Shown here piece by piece: positions 14,492 through 22,436 of a DNA stretch of 64,000 bases (the first letter of the stretch is position 1; every line of letters begins with the position of its first letter). Below the pieces are notes generated by a model that had not been told where the DNA came from, did not search any database, and was given only the letters and a program-made list of their open reading frames with translations. This DNA is from VRUE01 sp963702035. GTDB lineage: Bacteria > Actinomycetota > Thermoleophilia > Solirubrobacterales > 70-9. A program made the position numbers and the translations under genes. The DNA lies in NCBI GenBank assembly GCA_963702035.1, contig OY969700.1, positions 434,001 to 498,000 on the forward strand, read 5' to 3'.

Positions 14492-15810
14492 TTCCAGTCG
14501 AGCCGCCGCGCGCTGAAGCCCTCGGCTCTGGTGTCGGCGTTGACCAGCACCGCGGTGATCCGCTCGAAGCGCCGGGGCCGTGCCAGGCGGACGGTCATCG
14601 CACCGCCGTGCTGACGGAAGCGCAGCCTGGATACGACGTGCCCATGGCGCTCGCTGCCGACCCGACCGACCAGCGCCAATCCGGCCGCGACGCCCGTCGG
14701 CCCATCGGCGTGGACGACCACCGCGCCGTTCCCCCGCGGGTGGACACGCAACAGCTGGAAGGTCGCGTGGTTCAGCGAGCGCTCGAGCGGGCGCCCGTCG
14801 AGCGGCAGGCCGGCCCGGCGCGGCACGTCCGGGTAGCGCCTGCCTTCGCGGAAGCGGCTGCCGGTGTTCCACTCGGCGACGTCGCGGGCGAAGCGGGTGA
14901 AGTCGCGGCTGAAGTCCGAGCCCCCAGCCGCGCGGATCGCCGAGTTGTAGCTGTCGACCGAGAACCCACCCGGCCGCGTGTGCGCGGCCCGCGACCAGGC
15001 GTTGCGGAGGATCGCGCTGCCGTAGCGTCGCACCAGCCACTCGTTCCAGACCGTCGCCCCGTACTCGCTGATCGAGTTGGCGGTGAGCGGCGTGTCGTAG
15101 AGGTTGGCCCAGCGGCGCACGTAGCGCAGGTAGTCGTTGATCCCGTTGTAGACCTGGTCCTCCATCCAGACCGCGGTCGACTCGGCCATCCAGGCGTCCT
15201 GGTAGGCGTCGTAGTTCATCTGCAGGATGTGGCAGTACTCGTGGGCGAAGGTGACCTCGAGGTCGGCCAGCGGCTTGGTGCCGGGGTACTGGAAGGGGCT
15301 GTAGTCGTTGTCGAGGACCAGGTACCCGTGCAGGCGACGCGGCAGATGGCGGCCTTTGGACGCCTGGCCGCGATCGGGCGCCGCGTAGCCGAACAGCTGC
15401 TGCCCCAGCTCCTTCAGGTAGACGTCGGTCTTGCCGTTGCGGCCGCCGCGATGGCGGTCGGAGCGCGGCTCTCGCCAGCCCAGCTTGCCGTTCTCGACCG
15501 CGTGCACGTGGGCGCCGACCTTCAGCACCTGCTCGACGAAGTCCGGCACGCCATTGCCGTTTTCGTCGGTCAGGTCGGGAGCGTCGATGCCCTCGGCGAC
15601 CCAGTGCACGCAGAAGCGACCGGCGCAGGCCGGTGAGCCGGGTGCTTCGGGCACCGAATAGGAGTGACGGGCGGGGTCCGGGTGATCGGTGGGTCGCGCC
15701 AGCGGCTGGCGGAAGGTCCACTGGTCGCCGGCACGGGCGGCGACGGGTGCGGCGGCGAGAATCGCCAGGGATGCGAGCGAAGCGCCGATCAACCGCAGGT
15801 GTGCCCGCAT
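14443..15810 (-). CDS. Secreted HExxH metallopeptidase-like protein (MXAN_6640-like), 455 aa
   Basis: A signal peptide (LIGASLASLAILAAAPVAARA) leads into a mature domain with VTFAHEYCHILQ, an HExxH zinc site, followed by DAWMAESTAVWMED, where a Glu can be the third ligand. DLTDENGNGVPDFVE is a calcium-loop-like motif seen in this family just before the catalytic part. The C-terminal 120 residues look like a beta-sandwich. ATG 15810 starts the signal peptide. Substrate unknown; probably acts outside the membrane. Divergent from nadE. Confidence 0.75.
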   Translation of the reverse strand: MRAHLRLIGASLASLAILAAAPVAARAGDQWTFRQPLARPTDHPDPARHSYSVPEAPGSPACAGRFCVHWVAEGIDAPDLTDENGNGVPDFVEQVLKVGAHVHAVENGKLGWREPRSDRHRGGRNGKTDVYLKELGQQLFGYAAPDRGQASKGRHLPRRLHGYLVLDNDYSPFQYPGTKPLADLEVTFAHEYCHILQMNYDAYQDAWMAESTAVWMEDQVYNGINDYLRYVRRWANLYDTPLTANSISEYGATVWNEWLVRRYGSAILRNAWSRAAHTRPGGFSVDSYNSAIRAAGGSDFSRDFTRFARDVAEWNTGSRFREGRRYPDVPRRAGLPLDGRPLERSLNHATFQLLRVHPRGNGAVVVHADGPTGVAAGLALVGRVGSERHGHVVSRLRFRQHGGAMTVRLARPRRFERITAVLVNADTRAEGFSARRLDWNYLTDTAPFRVRAESP

Positions 15811-15891
15811 CGAAGCCAATCTACAGGCAGCCCAGGCGCGTCCCGCCCGTCTCGGCGGCGATACTTCAAGGGTGAAGTTGCAGGTGCACTC

Positions 15892-17565
15892 TTGCGCATA
15901 GCTCTCGCCCAGATCGACCCGACGGTCGGCGACCTCGACGGCAACGCCGCCAAGATTGCCGCCTCGATGAGCCGGGCCGCCGCTGAGGGTGCCGAGCTGG
16001 CGATCTTCCCGGAGCTCTGCCTGCCCGGCTACCCGGCCGAGGACCTCTACCTGAAGCGGCATTTCGTCGAGGCGAACAGGGCCGCGATCGAGGAGCTTGC
16101 CCGCGATAGCGGTGAGATGACCTCTCTGGTCGGCTTCGCCGAGCCGGTGGCTGCCGGCGGCGACCACCGCCACGCCCACAACTCGCTCGCCGTCCTCCGC
16201 GATGGAGAGGTCCGCGCGGTCTACCGCAAGAACAGGCTGCCCAACTACGCCGTCTTCGACGAGCAGCGCTATTTCGTTCCCGGGGTCGAGCCGATGACGA
16301 TCGAGGTCGCTGGTTCCAAGGTCGGCCTGAGCGTCTGCGAGGACGTCTGGGAGGAGGGACCGCCGGCCTCGATCGAGGCGGCGGAGGGCGCCGCGCTGAT
16401 CGCCAACCCGTCGGGCTCTCCCTACCACCGCGGCAAGGGCCGCGAGCGCGAAGCGATGTTCGCCGCTCGCGCTCGCGCCTACGGCACCCACCTCGCCTTC
16501 TGCAACCTCGTCGGTGGCCAGGACGAGCTGGTCTTCGACGGGCAGAGCTTTGTCGTCGACCCGGGCGGTGAGGTGATCGCCCGCGCCGCCCAGTTCGAGG
16601 AGGAGCTGCTGATCTGTGAGATCCCTGCCGGCGGGCCCGGGCGCCTCGCCGAACCCCTCTCCGACCCCGCCGAGGTCTACGGGGCGCTGGTCCTCGGCCT
16701 GCGCGACTACGTCGGCAAGAACGGCTTTCGTCATGTCGGGATCGCGCTCTCGGGCGGGATCGACTCGGCCCTGGTGGCCCTGCTTGCCGTCGATGCGATC
16801 GGAGCCGAGAACGTCAGCTGCGTGGTCATGCCCTCGCCCCATTCCAGCAATGAAACCCAGGCGGACGCCCGAACTATCGCCGCGAAGCTTGAAGCCGCCT
16901 TGATCGAGATCCCGATCGAAGCGGCGATGGGCGCCTACGAGGACTCCCTCGCCGCCGCCTTCGCCGGCAACGGCAACGGCGCCGGTGGCGATGAGGAGCC
17001 ACTGCCCCGCGACCCGACCCGGCCCTCCGAGCCCGACCTGGCGGCCGAGAACATCCAGGCGCGGATTCGCGGCAACATGATGATGGCGCTCTCGAACAAG
17101 CACGGCTGGCTGGTGCTGACCACCGGCAACAAGAGCGAGATGTCGGTCGGCTACGCGACCCTCTACGGCGATATGGCCGGCGGGTTCGCGGCGATCAAGG
17201 ACGTGCCGAAGACGCTCGTCTACGACCTGGTTCGCTACCGCAACGAGCGGGCGGGCGAGGAGCTCGTTCCGGCCTCGGTGCTCGAGCGAGCGCCCTCGGC
17301 CGAGCTGCGCCCGGACCAGCTCGACAGCGACTCGCTGCCGCCCTATGAGCTACTCGATCGGGTGCTGGAGGCCTACGTCGAACGCGACCAGGGCCGCGAG
17401 GAGATGGTCGCGGCGGGGATGCCGGCGGAGGTGGTCGACGAGGTGGTGCGCATGGTCGACCGCTCCGAGTACAAGCGGCGCCAGGCGGCGCCGGGCATCC
17501 GCATTACGCCCCGGGCATTCGGCCGGGACAGGCGACTGCCGATAACTAATCGTTTTGGGGGATAG
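15892..17565 (+). CDS. nadE: Glutamine-dependent NAD+ synthetase, 557 aa
   Basis: Converts nicotinate adenine dinucleotide to NAD+ with ammonia from glutamine. The N-terminal nitrilase-type domain has its triad in FPELCLPGY (Glu), YRKNRLPNY (Lys) and SVCEDVWE (Cys). The C-terminal synthetase domain has the ATP-binding ALSGGIDSALVALLA and TTGNKSEMSVGYATLYGDMA. The start is TTG 15892, giving MRIALAQIDPTVGDL at the exact family N-terminus; ATG is absent there. Its last 20 bases overlap the end of the thioesterase gene. Confidence 0.95.
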   Translation: MRIALAQIDPTVGDLDGNAAKIAASMSRAAAEGAELAIFPELCLPGYPAEDLYLKRHFVEANRAAIEELARDSGEMTSLVGFAEPVAAGGDHRHAHNSLAVLRDGEVRAVYRKNRLPNYAVFDEQRYFVPGVEPMTIEVAGSKVGLSVCEDVWEEGPPASIEAAEGAALIANPSGSPYHRGKGREREAMFAARARAYGTHLAFCNLVGGQDELVFDGQSFVVDPGGEVIARAAQFEEELLICEIPAGGPGRLAEPLSDPAEVYGALVLGLRDYVGKNGFRHVGIALSGGIDSALVALLAVDAIGAENVSCVVMPSPHSSNETQADARTIAAKLEAALIEIPIEAAMGAYEDSLAAAFAGNGNGAGGDEEPLPRDPTRPSEPDLAAENIQARIRGNMMMALSNKHGWLVLTTGNKSEMSVGYATLYGDMAGGFAAIKDVPKTLVYDLVRYRNERAGEELVPASVLERAPSAELRPDQLDSDSLPPYELLDRVLEAYVERDQGREEMVAAGMPAEVVDEVVRMVDRSEYKRRQAAPGIRITPRAFGRDRRLPITNRFGG

Positions 17566-17953
17566 GCCTTACCGCGATCGTCATTTGCGCCAAGGCGCAC
17601 AGTTTGCCTTCGGCGTTGAGGACTTCGGCGTCCCAGACCCAGCTGGTGCGGCCGCGGTGACGGGCCCGCGCCTTGACTTCGGCGTGGCCGCTCGTGATCG
17701 GGCGGATGAAGCTGACGCTGATCGATTGCCCCATCGCCGCCATCCCGTCGTCGAGCACGGCGAGCGCGGTGGCGCGCGAGCAGACGCTCTCGATCAAGGT
17801 CGACATCACCCCGCCGTGCATCAACCCGACCGGTTGGCGCAGATCGTCGCGAATCGGAACCCGCGCCCGGGCGCCGTCGGGGTCGTCGCTGATCCACTCG
17901 GTGCCGATCAGGGCATCGAAATGGGAGAGGAGGCCGCGGGGGTCGTCCGCCAT
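17546..17953 (-). CDS. PaaI-type hotdog-fold thioesterase, 135 aa
   Basis: A single hotdog domain with VGLMHGGVMSTLIESVCS, the HGG catalytic/positioning motif of PaaI-like acyl-CoA thioesterases, followed by ISVSFIRPITSGHAEVKAR, the conserved strand. It hydrolyses acyl-CoA thioesters, probably aromatic or short-chain. ATG 17953. Convergent with nadE (20-base overlap) and divergent from the anti-sigma-like gene. Confidence 0.88.
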   Translation of the reverse strand: MADDPRGLLSHFDALIGTEWISDDPDGARARVPIRDDLRQPVGLMHGGVMSTLIESVCSRATALAVLDDGMAAMGQSISVSFIRPITSGHAEVKARARHRGRTSWVWDAEVLNAEGKLCALAQMTIAVRPIPQND

Positions 17954-18003
17954 CGGCGCGGACCCTACCTCCTCCTACATGTGCGCTTAAAGCGCGTCGC
18001 ATA

Positions 18004-18861
18004 GTGTTCCCCGCCGGGATGGGATTGACCGATGACCAGAGGGCCCTGCTCCGCCTGCTCGCGCAGCGCGAGGAGGGCTACGAGGACATTGCCGCGCTGA
18101 AGGGGCTCAGCGTCGAGCAGGTGCGGGCGGAAGTGAAGGACGCCCTGGCCGAGATGCAGGCCGCCGGCGAGGCGCCGCCGCCTCTACCTCCGCCGCCGGC
18201 CAAGGTGGAGGAGCCCGCCGCAGAACCGAAGCCGCGAGTCAAGAAGCCGGCGAGCCGGCCCTCGCGGCCGACGCTACCCGCTGAGCGGCGGCGCCTCGTC
18301 CTGCTGACCGGCGGCGCGCTCGGAATCGTCGCCGTGATCCTGGCGGCGATCGCGATCTTCAGCGGTGGCTCCGACTCCAGCTCCAACTCCCCCGAAGCAT
18401 CCGCGAACGGCGCCGAAACGGCCGCCGCCGAAAGCGGCAAACTGACGCAGGCCGTGCTCGAACCGGCCGACGGCAGCGACGCCAGCGGCCGGGCGATCTT
18501 CGGCAGGCTCAAGAAGGAAATCGTCCTACAGGTGACCGGCGAAGGCCTGCAGCCGACCGAAAAGGGCCAGTCCTACATCGTCTGGCTCTACCGCTCGCCG
18601 AAACTCACGCTGCGGGTCGGCAGCGTCCCCGTTGACGAATCCGGCCGCCTCGGTGCTCGCTTCTCGATCCCGGCCGAACTGCTCGCCTACGTCGCCAGCG
18701 GTGCCTTTGACCGGATCTACGTCTCCCGCACCGAGGACGCGGCCTACCAGGCCGAGGTCGCGCGGGCGAAGAAGAACAAGTCGCTTCCCCGCTACACCGG
18801 CGAAACGGTGCTGACGGGCGAAATCACGGGGCCGATTGCGCGAGAAGGCCGATCCCGGTAG
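18004..18861 (+). CDS. Membrane protein with sigma-region-4-like N-terminus and anti-sigma-K-like C-terminus, 285 aa
   Basis: Residues about 7-50 (TDDQRALLRLLAQREEGYED, then KGLSVEQVRAEVKDALAEM) look like a sigma region 4/helix-turn-helix. A Pro/Lys/Glu-rich linker leads to one membrane helix near 97-118 (LVLLTGGALGIVAVILAAIA). The outer part (GEGLQPTEKGQSYIVWLYRS and VGSVPVDESGRLGARFSIPA) resembles the RskA anti-sigma-K sensor domain. GTG 18004 is used; ATG 18019 is equally possible. The last five codons (EGRSR, stop) lie inside the left arm of repeat family 1 copy 2. Function inferred: envelope signalling. Confidence 0.6.
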   Translation: MFPAGMGLTDDQRALLRLLAQREEGYEDIAALKGLSVEQVRAEVKDALAEMQAAGEAPPPLPPPPAKVEEPAAEPKPRVKKPASRPSRPTLPAERRRLVLLTGGALGIVAVILAAIAIFSGGSDSSSNSPEASANGAETAAAESGKLTQAVLEPADGSDASGRAIFGRLKKEIVLQVTGEGLQPTEKGQSYIVWLYRSPKLTLRVGSVPVDESGRLGARFSIPAELLAYVASGAFDRIYVSRTEDAAYQAEVARAKKNKSLPRYTGETVLTGEITGPIAREGRSR

Positions 18862-18958
18862 GCCTTCCACTTAACTTTTCGGTGTATTGCAGGTGGGCTG
18901 ACGCTCGAAGGCGTCAGCGAAAAAGTACAAGACGTTTCAGGCCTACCGGGATCGGCCT
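18846..18958 (-). repeat. Dispersed palindromic repeat family 1, copy 2
   Basis: Arms 18846-18865 and 18939-18958 are perfectly complementary over 20 bases. The centre reads in reverse relative to copy 1: CACTTAACTTTTCGGTG, a loop with GGGCTGACGC, then CGAAAAAGTACAAGACGTTTC. It fills a convergent gap; the stop codons of both neighbours (TAG at 18859-18861 and at 18945-18943 on the minus strand) lie within its arms. Confidence 0.85.
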
Positions 18959-20586
18959 GCGATCAGCTTGCCCGGGTTCATGATCCCAACTGGATCTAGC
19001 TGCTCCTTGATGGCTCGTAGGACGTCGAGTCCGGTTTCGCCGATCTCAGCCTGCATGTAAGGGGCGTGGTCTACGCCGACGGCGTGGTGGTGGGTGATCG
19101 TGCCTCCGGTGGCGACGATCGCCTCTGAGGCGGCGCGCTTGACCTCTCGCCACTGCTCGATCTCCTCGCCCCGCCGCGAGCGCGAGATGAAGGTGAAGTA
19201 GAGCGAGGCGCCGTCGGCGTAGGCGTGCGAGAGATGGCAGAAGGCCAGTCCTGGCGTGCCCTGGGCGGCGAGCGCGCCACGGATCGCGGCCGCCACGGCC
19301 GCGTGCAGCTCGTGCAGCCGCGACCAGGTGTGGGAGGTCTCGAGCGTCTCGACCATCGCCCCCATCCCCATCAGCGCGTCGCGCAGGTAGGGCCCCTGGT
19401 AGCGCCCGTGCTCCCAGGAGCGTCCGGCTCTCTGGCCGAGATAGGCGGCGCCGCCGCGGCGCAGGGCCCGCACCGCGAGGGCGCGGCGGCGGGCGACCGA
19501 CTCCTCGTCCCCCTCGAAGCCGACGACGATCAGGCAGCCGCCGCGCCTGCGTCGCAGGCCGAGGTAGCCGCCGAAGAGGGTCCCGGTAAGACCGCGCGGG
19601 CCGGAGAGCGCCAGAGAGACCTCCGTCTCCTCCTCGTCGGAGACGCGGATCACGTCGGGAAGCCCCGGTCCCTGCGCAAGCGCCCGCACGACCTCGGCGC
19701 CCGCCTCGAAGCTCTCGGCGATCCAGGCCTCGTAGCGCCGCACGCTCGGCAGCGGGCGCACGCGCACCGTGACATCGGGAATGACGCCGAAGGCCCCCTC
19801 CGAGCCGACCACCAGCTCGCGGAGCGATGGGCCCGCGGCCGTATGAGGCGTCTCCAGCGTGCGCAGATCCCCGGCCGGGGCGATCAGCCGCACCGAGCTG
19901 ACCAGCGAGTCGAAGCGGCCGTAGCCGCTGGAAGCCTGCCCGGCCGACCGGGTAGCCGCGAAGCCACCGATCGTCGCGTACTCGAACGACTGCGGGAAGT
20001 GGCCGAGGGTGACCCCCTCGGCGCCCAGCGCCGCTTCTGCCTCGGGCCCGCGCAGGCCCGCGCCGAGGCGGGCGGTGAGCGAGCGTCGATCGACTTCGAC
20101 GTCACGGAGGCAGGCCAGGTCGAGGCTGATCAGCCTCCCGTGGGGGCCGCGCAGCGGCGCAACCCCACCAACGACACTGGTGCCGCCGCCATAGGGGACG
20201 ACGGCGATTCCGTCCGCCGCGCAGATCTCCAGTATGCGCCTGACGGTGTCGGCATCCGCGGGAAGCAGAACGGCATCGGGCGCCGCATCCAGCCGTCCTC
20301 CCCGCAAGCGGGCCATGTCGGCGTAGCCGCAGCCGGTCGCATGTCGCACCCGGTCCTCGGTAGAGGTAAAGACGTTGGCCTCCCCCACCGCCTCGATCAA
20401 GCTCTGTGGCAACTCCTCGGCAGCCGGCAGCTCGAAACGCTCCAGCTCAGCGGCCAGCGGCCAAGCTTCAAGCTCACCCACCCGCTCACGCAGCACCCCC
20501 AGCGCCTCGCCATCCAGCTCCGGCGCGACAGCGGGATCGCCCCACCCCCACCACTTGGAGTCTCGCCGTGGCTCGGTCAAGGGCAA
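18943..20586 (-). CDS. FAD-binding oxidase, alkylglycerone-phosphate-synthase-like, 547 aa
   Basis: A PCMH-type FAD domain (PADADTVRRILEICA, then VVPYGGGTSVVGGVAPLRG near 130-170) and a C-terminal FAD-linked oxidase domain ending with THHHAVGVDHAPYMQAEIG, a His-rich motif as in AGPS. The family swaps an acyl for an alkyl chain on dihydroxyacetone phosphate to start ether lipids, but related oxidases act on other substrates. KWWGWGDP near residue 11 is typical for the subgroup. No ATG or GTG lies nearby, so the start is TTG 20586 or TTG 20580, and 20586 lies inside repeat family 1 copy 3. The last codons lie in copy 2. Confidence 0.82.
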   Translation of the reverse strand: MPLTEPRRDSKWWGWGDPAVAPELDGEALGVLRERVGELEAWPLAAELERFELPAAEELPQSLIEAVGEANVFTSTEDRVRHATGCGYADMARLRGGRLDAAPDAVLLPADADTVRRILEICAADGIAVVPYGGGTSVVGGVAPLRGPHGRLISLDLACLRDVEVDRRSLTARLGAGLRGPEAEAALGAEGVTLGHFPQSFEYATIGGFAATRSAGQASSGYGRFDSLVSSVRLIAPAGDLRTLETPHTAAGPSLRELVVGSEGAFGVIPDVTVRVRPLPSVRRYEAWIAESFEAGAEVVRALAQGPGLPDVIRVSDEEETEVSLALSGPRGLTGTLFGGYLGLRRRRGGCLIVVGFEGDEESVARRRALAVRALRRGGAAYLGQRAGRSWEHGRYQGPYLRDALMGMGAMVETLETSHTWSRLHELHAAVAAAIRGALAAQGTPGLAFCHLSHAYADGASLYFTFISRSRRGEEIEQWREVKRAASEAIVATGGTITHHHAVGVDHAPYMQAEIGETGLDVLRAIKEQLDPVGIMNPGKLIAGRSR

Positions 20587-20695
20587 TCCCGGTAGGGGTG
20601 AAACGTCTTGTACTTTTTCGCTGACAGTGCCGGGCGCCAGCCGAAAGGCGATCCACCGAAAAAGTTAAGTGGAACCCCTGCCGGGATTGCCCTTG
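20578..20695 (+). repeat. Dispersed palindromic repeat family 1, copy 3
   Basis: Arms 20578-20599 and 20674-20695 are complementary over 22 bases with one G-U position. The centre has GAAACGTCTTGTAC, CTTTTTCGCTG, a loop with GGGCGCCAGCC, and CACCGAAAAAGTTAAGTG. Unlike copies 2 and 4 it lies between two genes of the same direction, directly against the start of the flavoprotein gene, so it may act on translation or read-through. Confidence 0.85.
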
Positions 20696-20710
20696 CGACC
20701 CTGAAGGCGT

Positions 20711-21172
20711 TCATCCCGACGCTCCAAGCGCCGCTTCGAGCCCGTCGAGCGCCTGCTCGAGGATCTTGCCCTGCCCACCGCGCATCATCGGCGAGCCCAG
20801 CCGCGACATGCCGCGCAGCTTCTGTTCCGAGGTGAGGCTGACCACGGTCCCGCCGTCTCCGGCCTGCAGCCCGATCTCGACCACGGAGCTGCGCAGGTGC
20901 CGTTCGAAGGGGCTGCCGGCGAGCTGCTGCTCCCAGACGTAGCGCTCGCCCTCGGCCGAGCTGAGGCAACGGTAGTCGGCACGGACCCCGCGCCCTTCGG
21001 CCGTCTCGAGGACCTTGGTCCACTGGCTGCGCTTGCCCTCCGGCTTGCGGTCGACGCTCTCCACGCGGCTCGTCCGCGGCCACCAGCGCGGCAGGCTGTA
21101 TGGGTCTGAGATCAATTCCCAGACCTCCTCGACGGGGGCGGCGATGGTCCGCCGGCGGGTCACGCGGGGCAC
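20711..21172 (-). CDS. SRPBCC/START-like ligand-binding protein, 153 aa
   Basis: The opening RTIAAPVEEVWELISDPYSLPRWWP is the SRPBCC (polyketide cyclase/Bet v1-like) pattern, here residues 8-32 and shown in part only; the C-terminal long helix (GGQGKILEQALDGLEAALGA) closes the pocket. Such proteins bind hydrophobic ligands; the ligand is unknown. ATG 21172. It lies 18 bases downstream of the MerR gene, so it may be the last gene of the RsiG-FHA-MerR unit. Confidence 0.82.
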   Translation of the reverse strand: MPRVTRRRTIAAPVEEVWELISDPYSLPRWWPRTSRVESVDRKPEGKRSQWTKVLETAEGRGVRADYRCLSSAEGERYVWEQQLAGSPFERHLRSSVVEIGLQAGDGGTVVSLTSEQKLRGMSRLGSPMMRGGQGKILEQALDGLEAALGASG

Positions 21173-21190
21173 GGGAGCGTCATCCAGGCG

Positions 21191-21937
21191 TCAGTCGCCT
21201 GCCAGGCGGCGCAGATCCCGCACCAGCAGCAGGTGCTTGAGGTGGCTGACGGTCGCCGCCAGGCTCTCCAGGCTCTCCAAGGCCTCCTTGCGGCGCTCGG
21301 GGTTGCGCGAGCGCAGCGAAGGCCCCAGCAGGGCTTCCAGCAGATTGGCCTCGCGATCGGCGGAGGAGCGGAAGACGCGCAGGTTGCGGGCGCCGACCCC
21401 GACCCGGGAGAGCTCGTTGGCGGCGCGGACGATCTCGCGATCGGTCTCGTCGTAGGCGGCGCTGCCGTCGCGCTTCTCGGGCTGGACGATGCCGAAGTTC
21501 TCCAGCTCGGCGATCAGCTCGGAGCGCGCGCCCGTCTCCTCGATCACCTCCTCCAGCGTCAGGTAGGCGCTCGAGGTGTTGACCAGGATCGCTCGCCGCA
21601 CCGCGCCCGCGGCCGGACGGCGGTCGCCGCCGCTGCCGGCACCGAGGTCGATGTCGCCGCCGGCGGCGAGCTCCTGGCGGATCACCCGCAGGGGCAGGAA
21701 CTCGTCGCGCTGCAGGCGCAGGATCGTGCGCAGGCGCTCGACGTCGGACTGGCTGTAGAGGCGGTAACCGCCCTGCGTGCGGCGCGGGGTCAGCAGCTTC
21801 TGATCCTCGAGGTAGCGGATCTTCGAGATCGAGATCTCGTCGAACTCGTTCTCGAGGATCTTGCAGACGGCGCCGATCGTCAGCGCCTTGCGGGGCCGCG
21901 AGTCGCGCTGGCGAACCTGCTGCTCGGACACTGCCAC
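21191..21937 (-). CDS. MerR-family regulator, FtsR/Rv1828-like, 248 aa
   Basis: A winged-helix MerR domain near residues 17-90: LTIGAVCKILENEFDEISIS, then KIRYLEDQKLLTPRRTQGGY and RLYSQSDVERLRTILRLQRD. The C-terminal half (VNTSSAYLTLEEVIEETGA, then LENFGIVQPEKRDGSAAYDE) repeats a second MerR-like wing, as in mycobacterial Rv1828 and corynebacterial FtsR, which act on ftsZ and cell-division genes. The start is GTG 21937; GTG 21931 is an alternative. It follows the FHA gene by 8 bases, the same order as garA-Rv1828. Confidence 0.85.
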   Translation of the reverse strand: MAVSEQQVRQRDSRPRKALTIGAVCKILENEFDEISISKIRYLEDQKLLTPRRTQGGYRLYSQSDVERLRTILRLQRDEFLPLRVIRQELAAGGDIDLGAGSGGDRRPAAGAVRRAILVNTSSAYLTLEEVIEETGARSELIAELENFGIVQPEKRDGSAAYDETDREIVRAANELSRVGVGARNLRVFRSSADREANLLEALLGPSLRSRNPERRKEALESLESLAATVSHLKHLLLVRDLRRLAGD

Positions 21938-21945
21938 GGGGGCCC

Positions 21946-22419
21946 CTACTTCTCCAGGTAGCTCAGCTTGTACTTGCCGACCTGGATCTCGTCGCCGTCG
22001 GCAAGGCGGTGGGACTCGATCCGGCGCCGGTTGACGTAGGTGCCGTTGAGCGAGCCGAGGTCGTCGATGTAGAAGCCGTCGCGCCGGCGCACCAGCAGGG
22101 CGTGGTTGCGGGAGACGGTGACGTCGTCGAGGAAGACGCCGGCGTCGGGGCTGCGACCGATGCTGACCCGGTCCTCGGTCACCTTGAAGCTCTCCCCCGC
22201 CCGGCCGCCGCCGGAGCGGATGACCAGCGCCGCGCCGCTCTCCTCGAGCACCTCGTCGATGTCGATCGGCTGCATCTCGCCGGTGTCGTCGACGGTGTAG
22301 GTCATCGTCGTCGGCTCGTCCTCGCCGTCTTTGGGGCCGCCGAGGTATGCGCCGCACTTCTGGCAGTAGTTGGCGCCCTCGGGGTTGACGAAGCCGCACT
22401 CGGGACAGTGGGTGGCCAT
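21946..22419 (-). CDS. Zinc-ribbon plus FHA domain protein, GarA-like, 157 aa
   Basis: Residues 5-22 hold a zinc ribbon (CPEC...CQKC). Residues about 65-155 form an FHA domain with SIGRSPDAGVFLDD, VSRNHALLVRR and LGSLNGTYVNR, which binds phosphothreonine. Between them the acidic linker has EPTTMTYT with a Thr37-Thr38 pair placed like the phosphorylated ETTS motif of GarA, which switches control of 2-oxoglutarate metabolism. Mycobacterial GarA lacks the zinc ribbon. ATG 22419. The flanking MerR gene supports the GarA relation; the targets here are not shown. Confidence 0.85.
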   Translation of the reverse strand: MATHCPECGFVNPEGANYCQKCGAYLGGPKDGEDEPTTMTYTVDDTGEMQPIDIDEVLEESGAALVIRSGGGRAGESFKVTEDRVSIGRSPDAGVFLDDVTVSRNHALLVRRRDGFYIDDLGSLNGTYVNRRRIESHRLADGDEIQVGKYKLSYLEK

Positions 22420-22436
22420 CGGTATCCGTGCCGGCC

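Noticed and set aside
13684..15636. A 650-codon plus-strand frame across the acyltransferase end and metallopeptidase
   Set aside because: Shadow frame with Arg/Ala-rich composition; both overlapped genes have clear family motifs.
13007..15721. A 904-codon open frame antisense to the acyltransferase
   Set aside because: High-GC shadow frame: low-complexity Arg/Gly/Ala sequence, no domain, and it opposes two well-supported genes.
19225..20595. A 456-codon frame antisense to the flavoprotein
   Set aside because: Shadow frame; the flavoprotein shows the FAD motifs on the minus strand.
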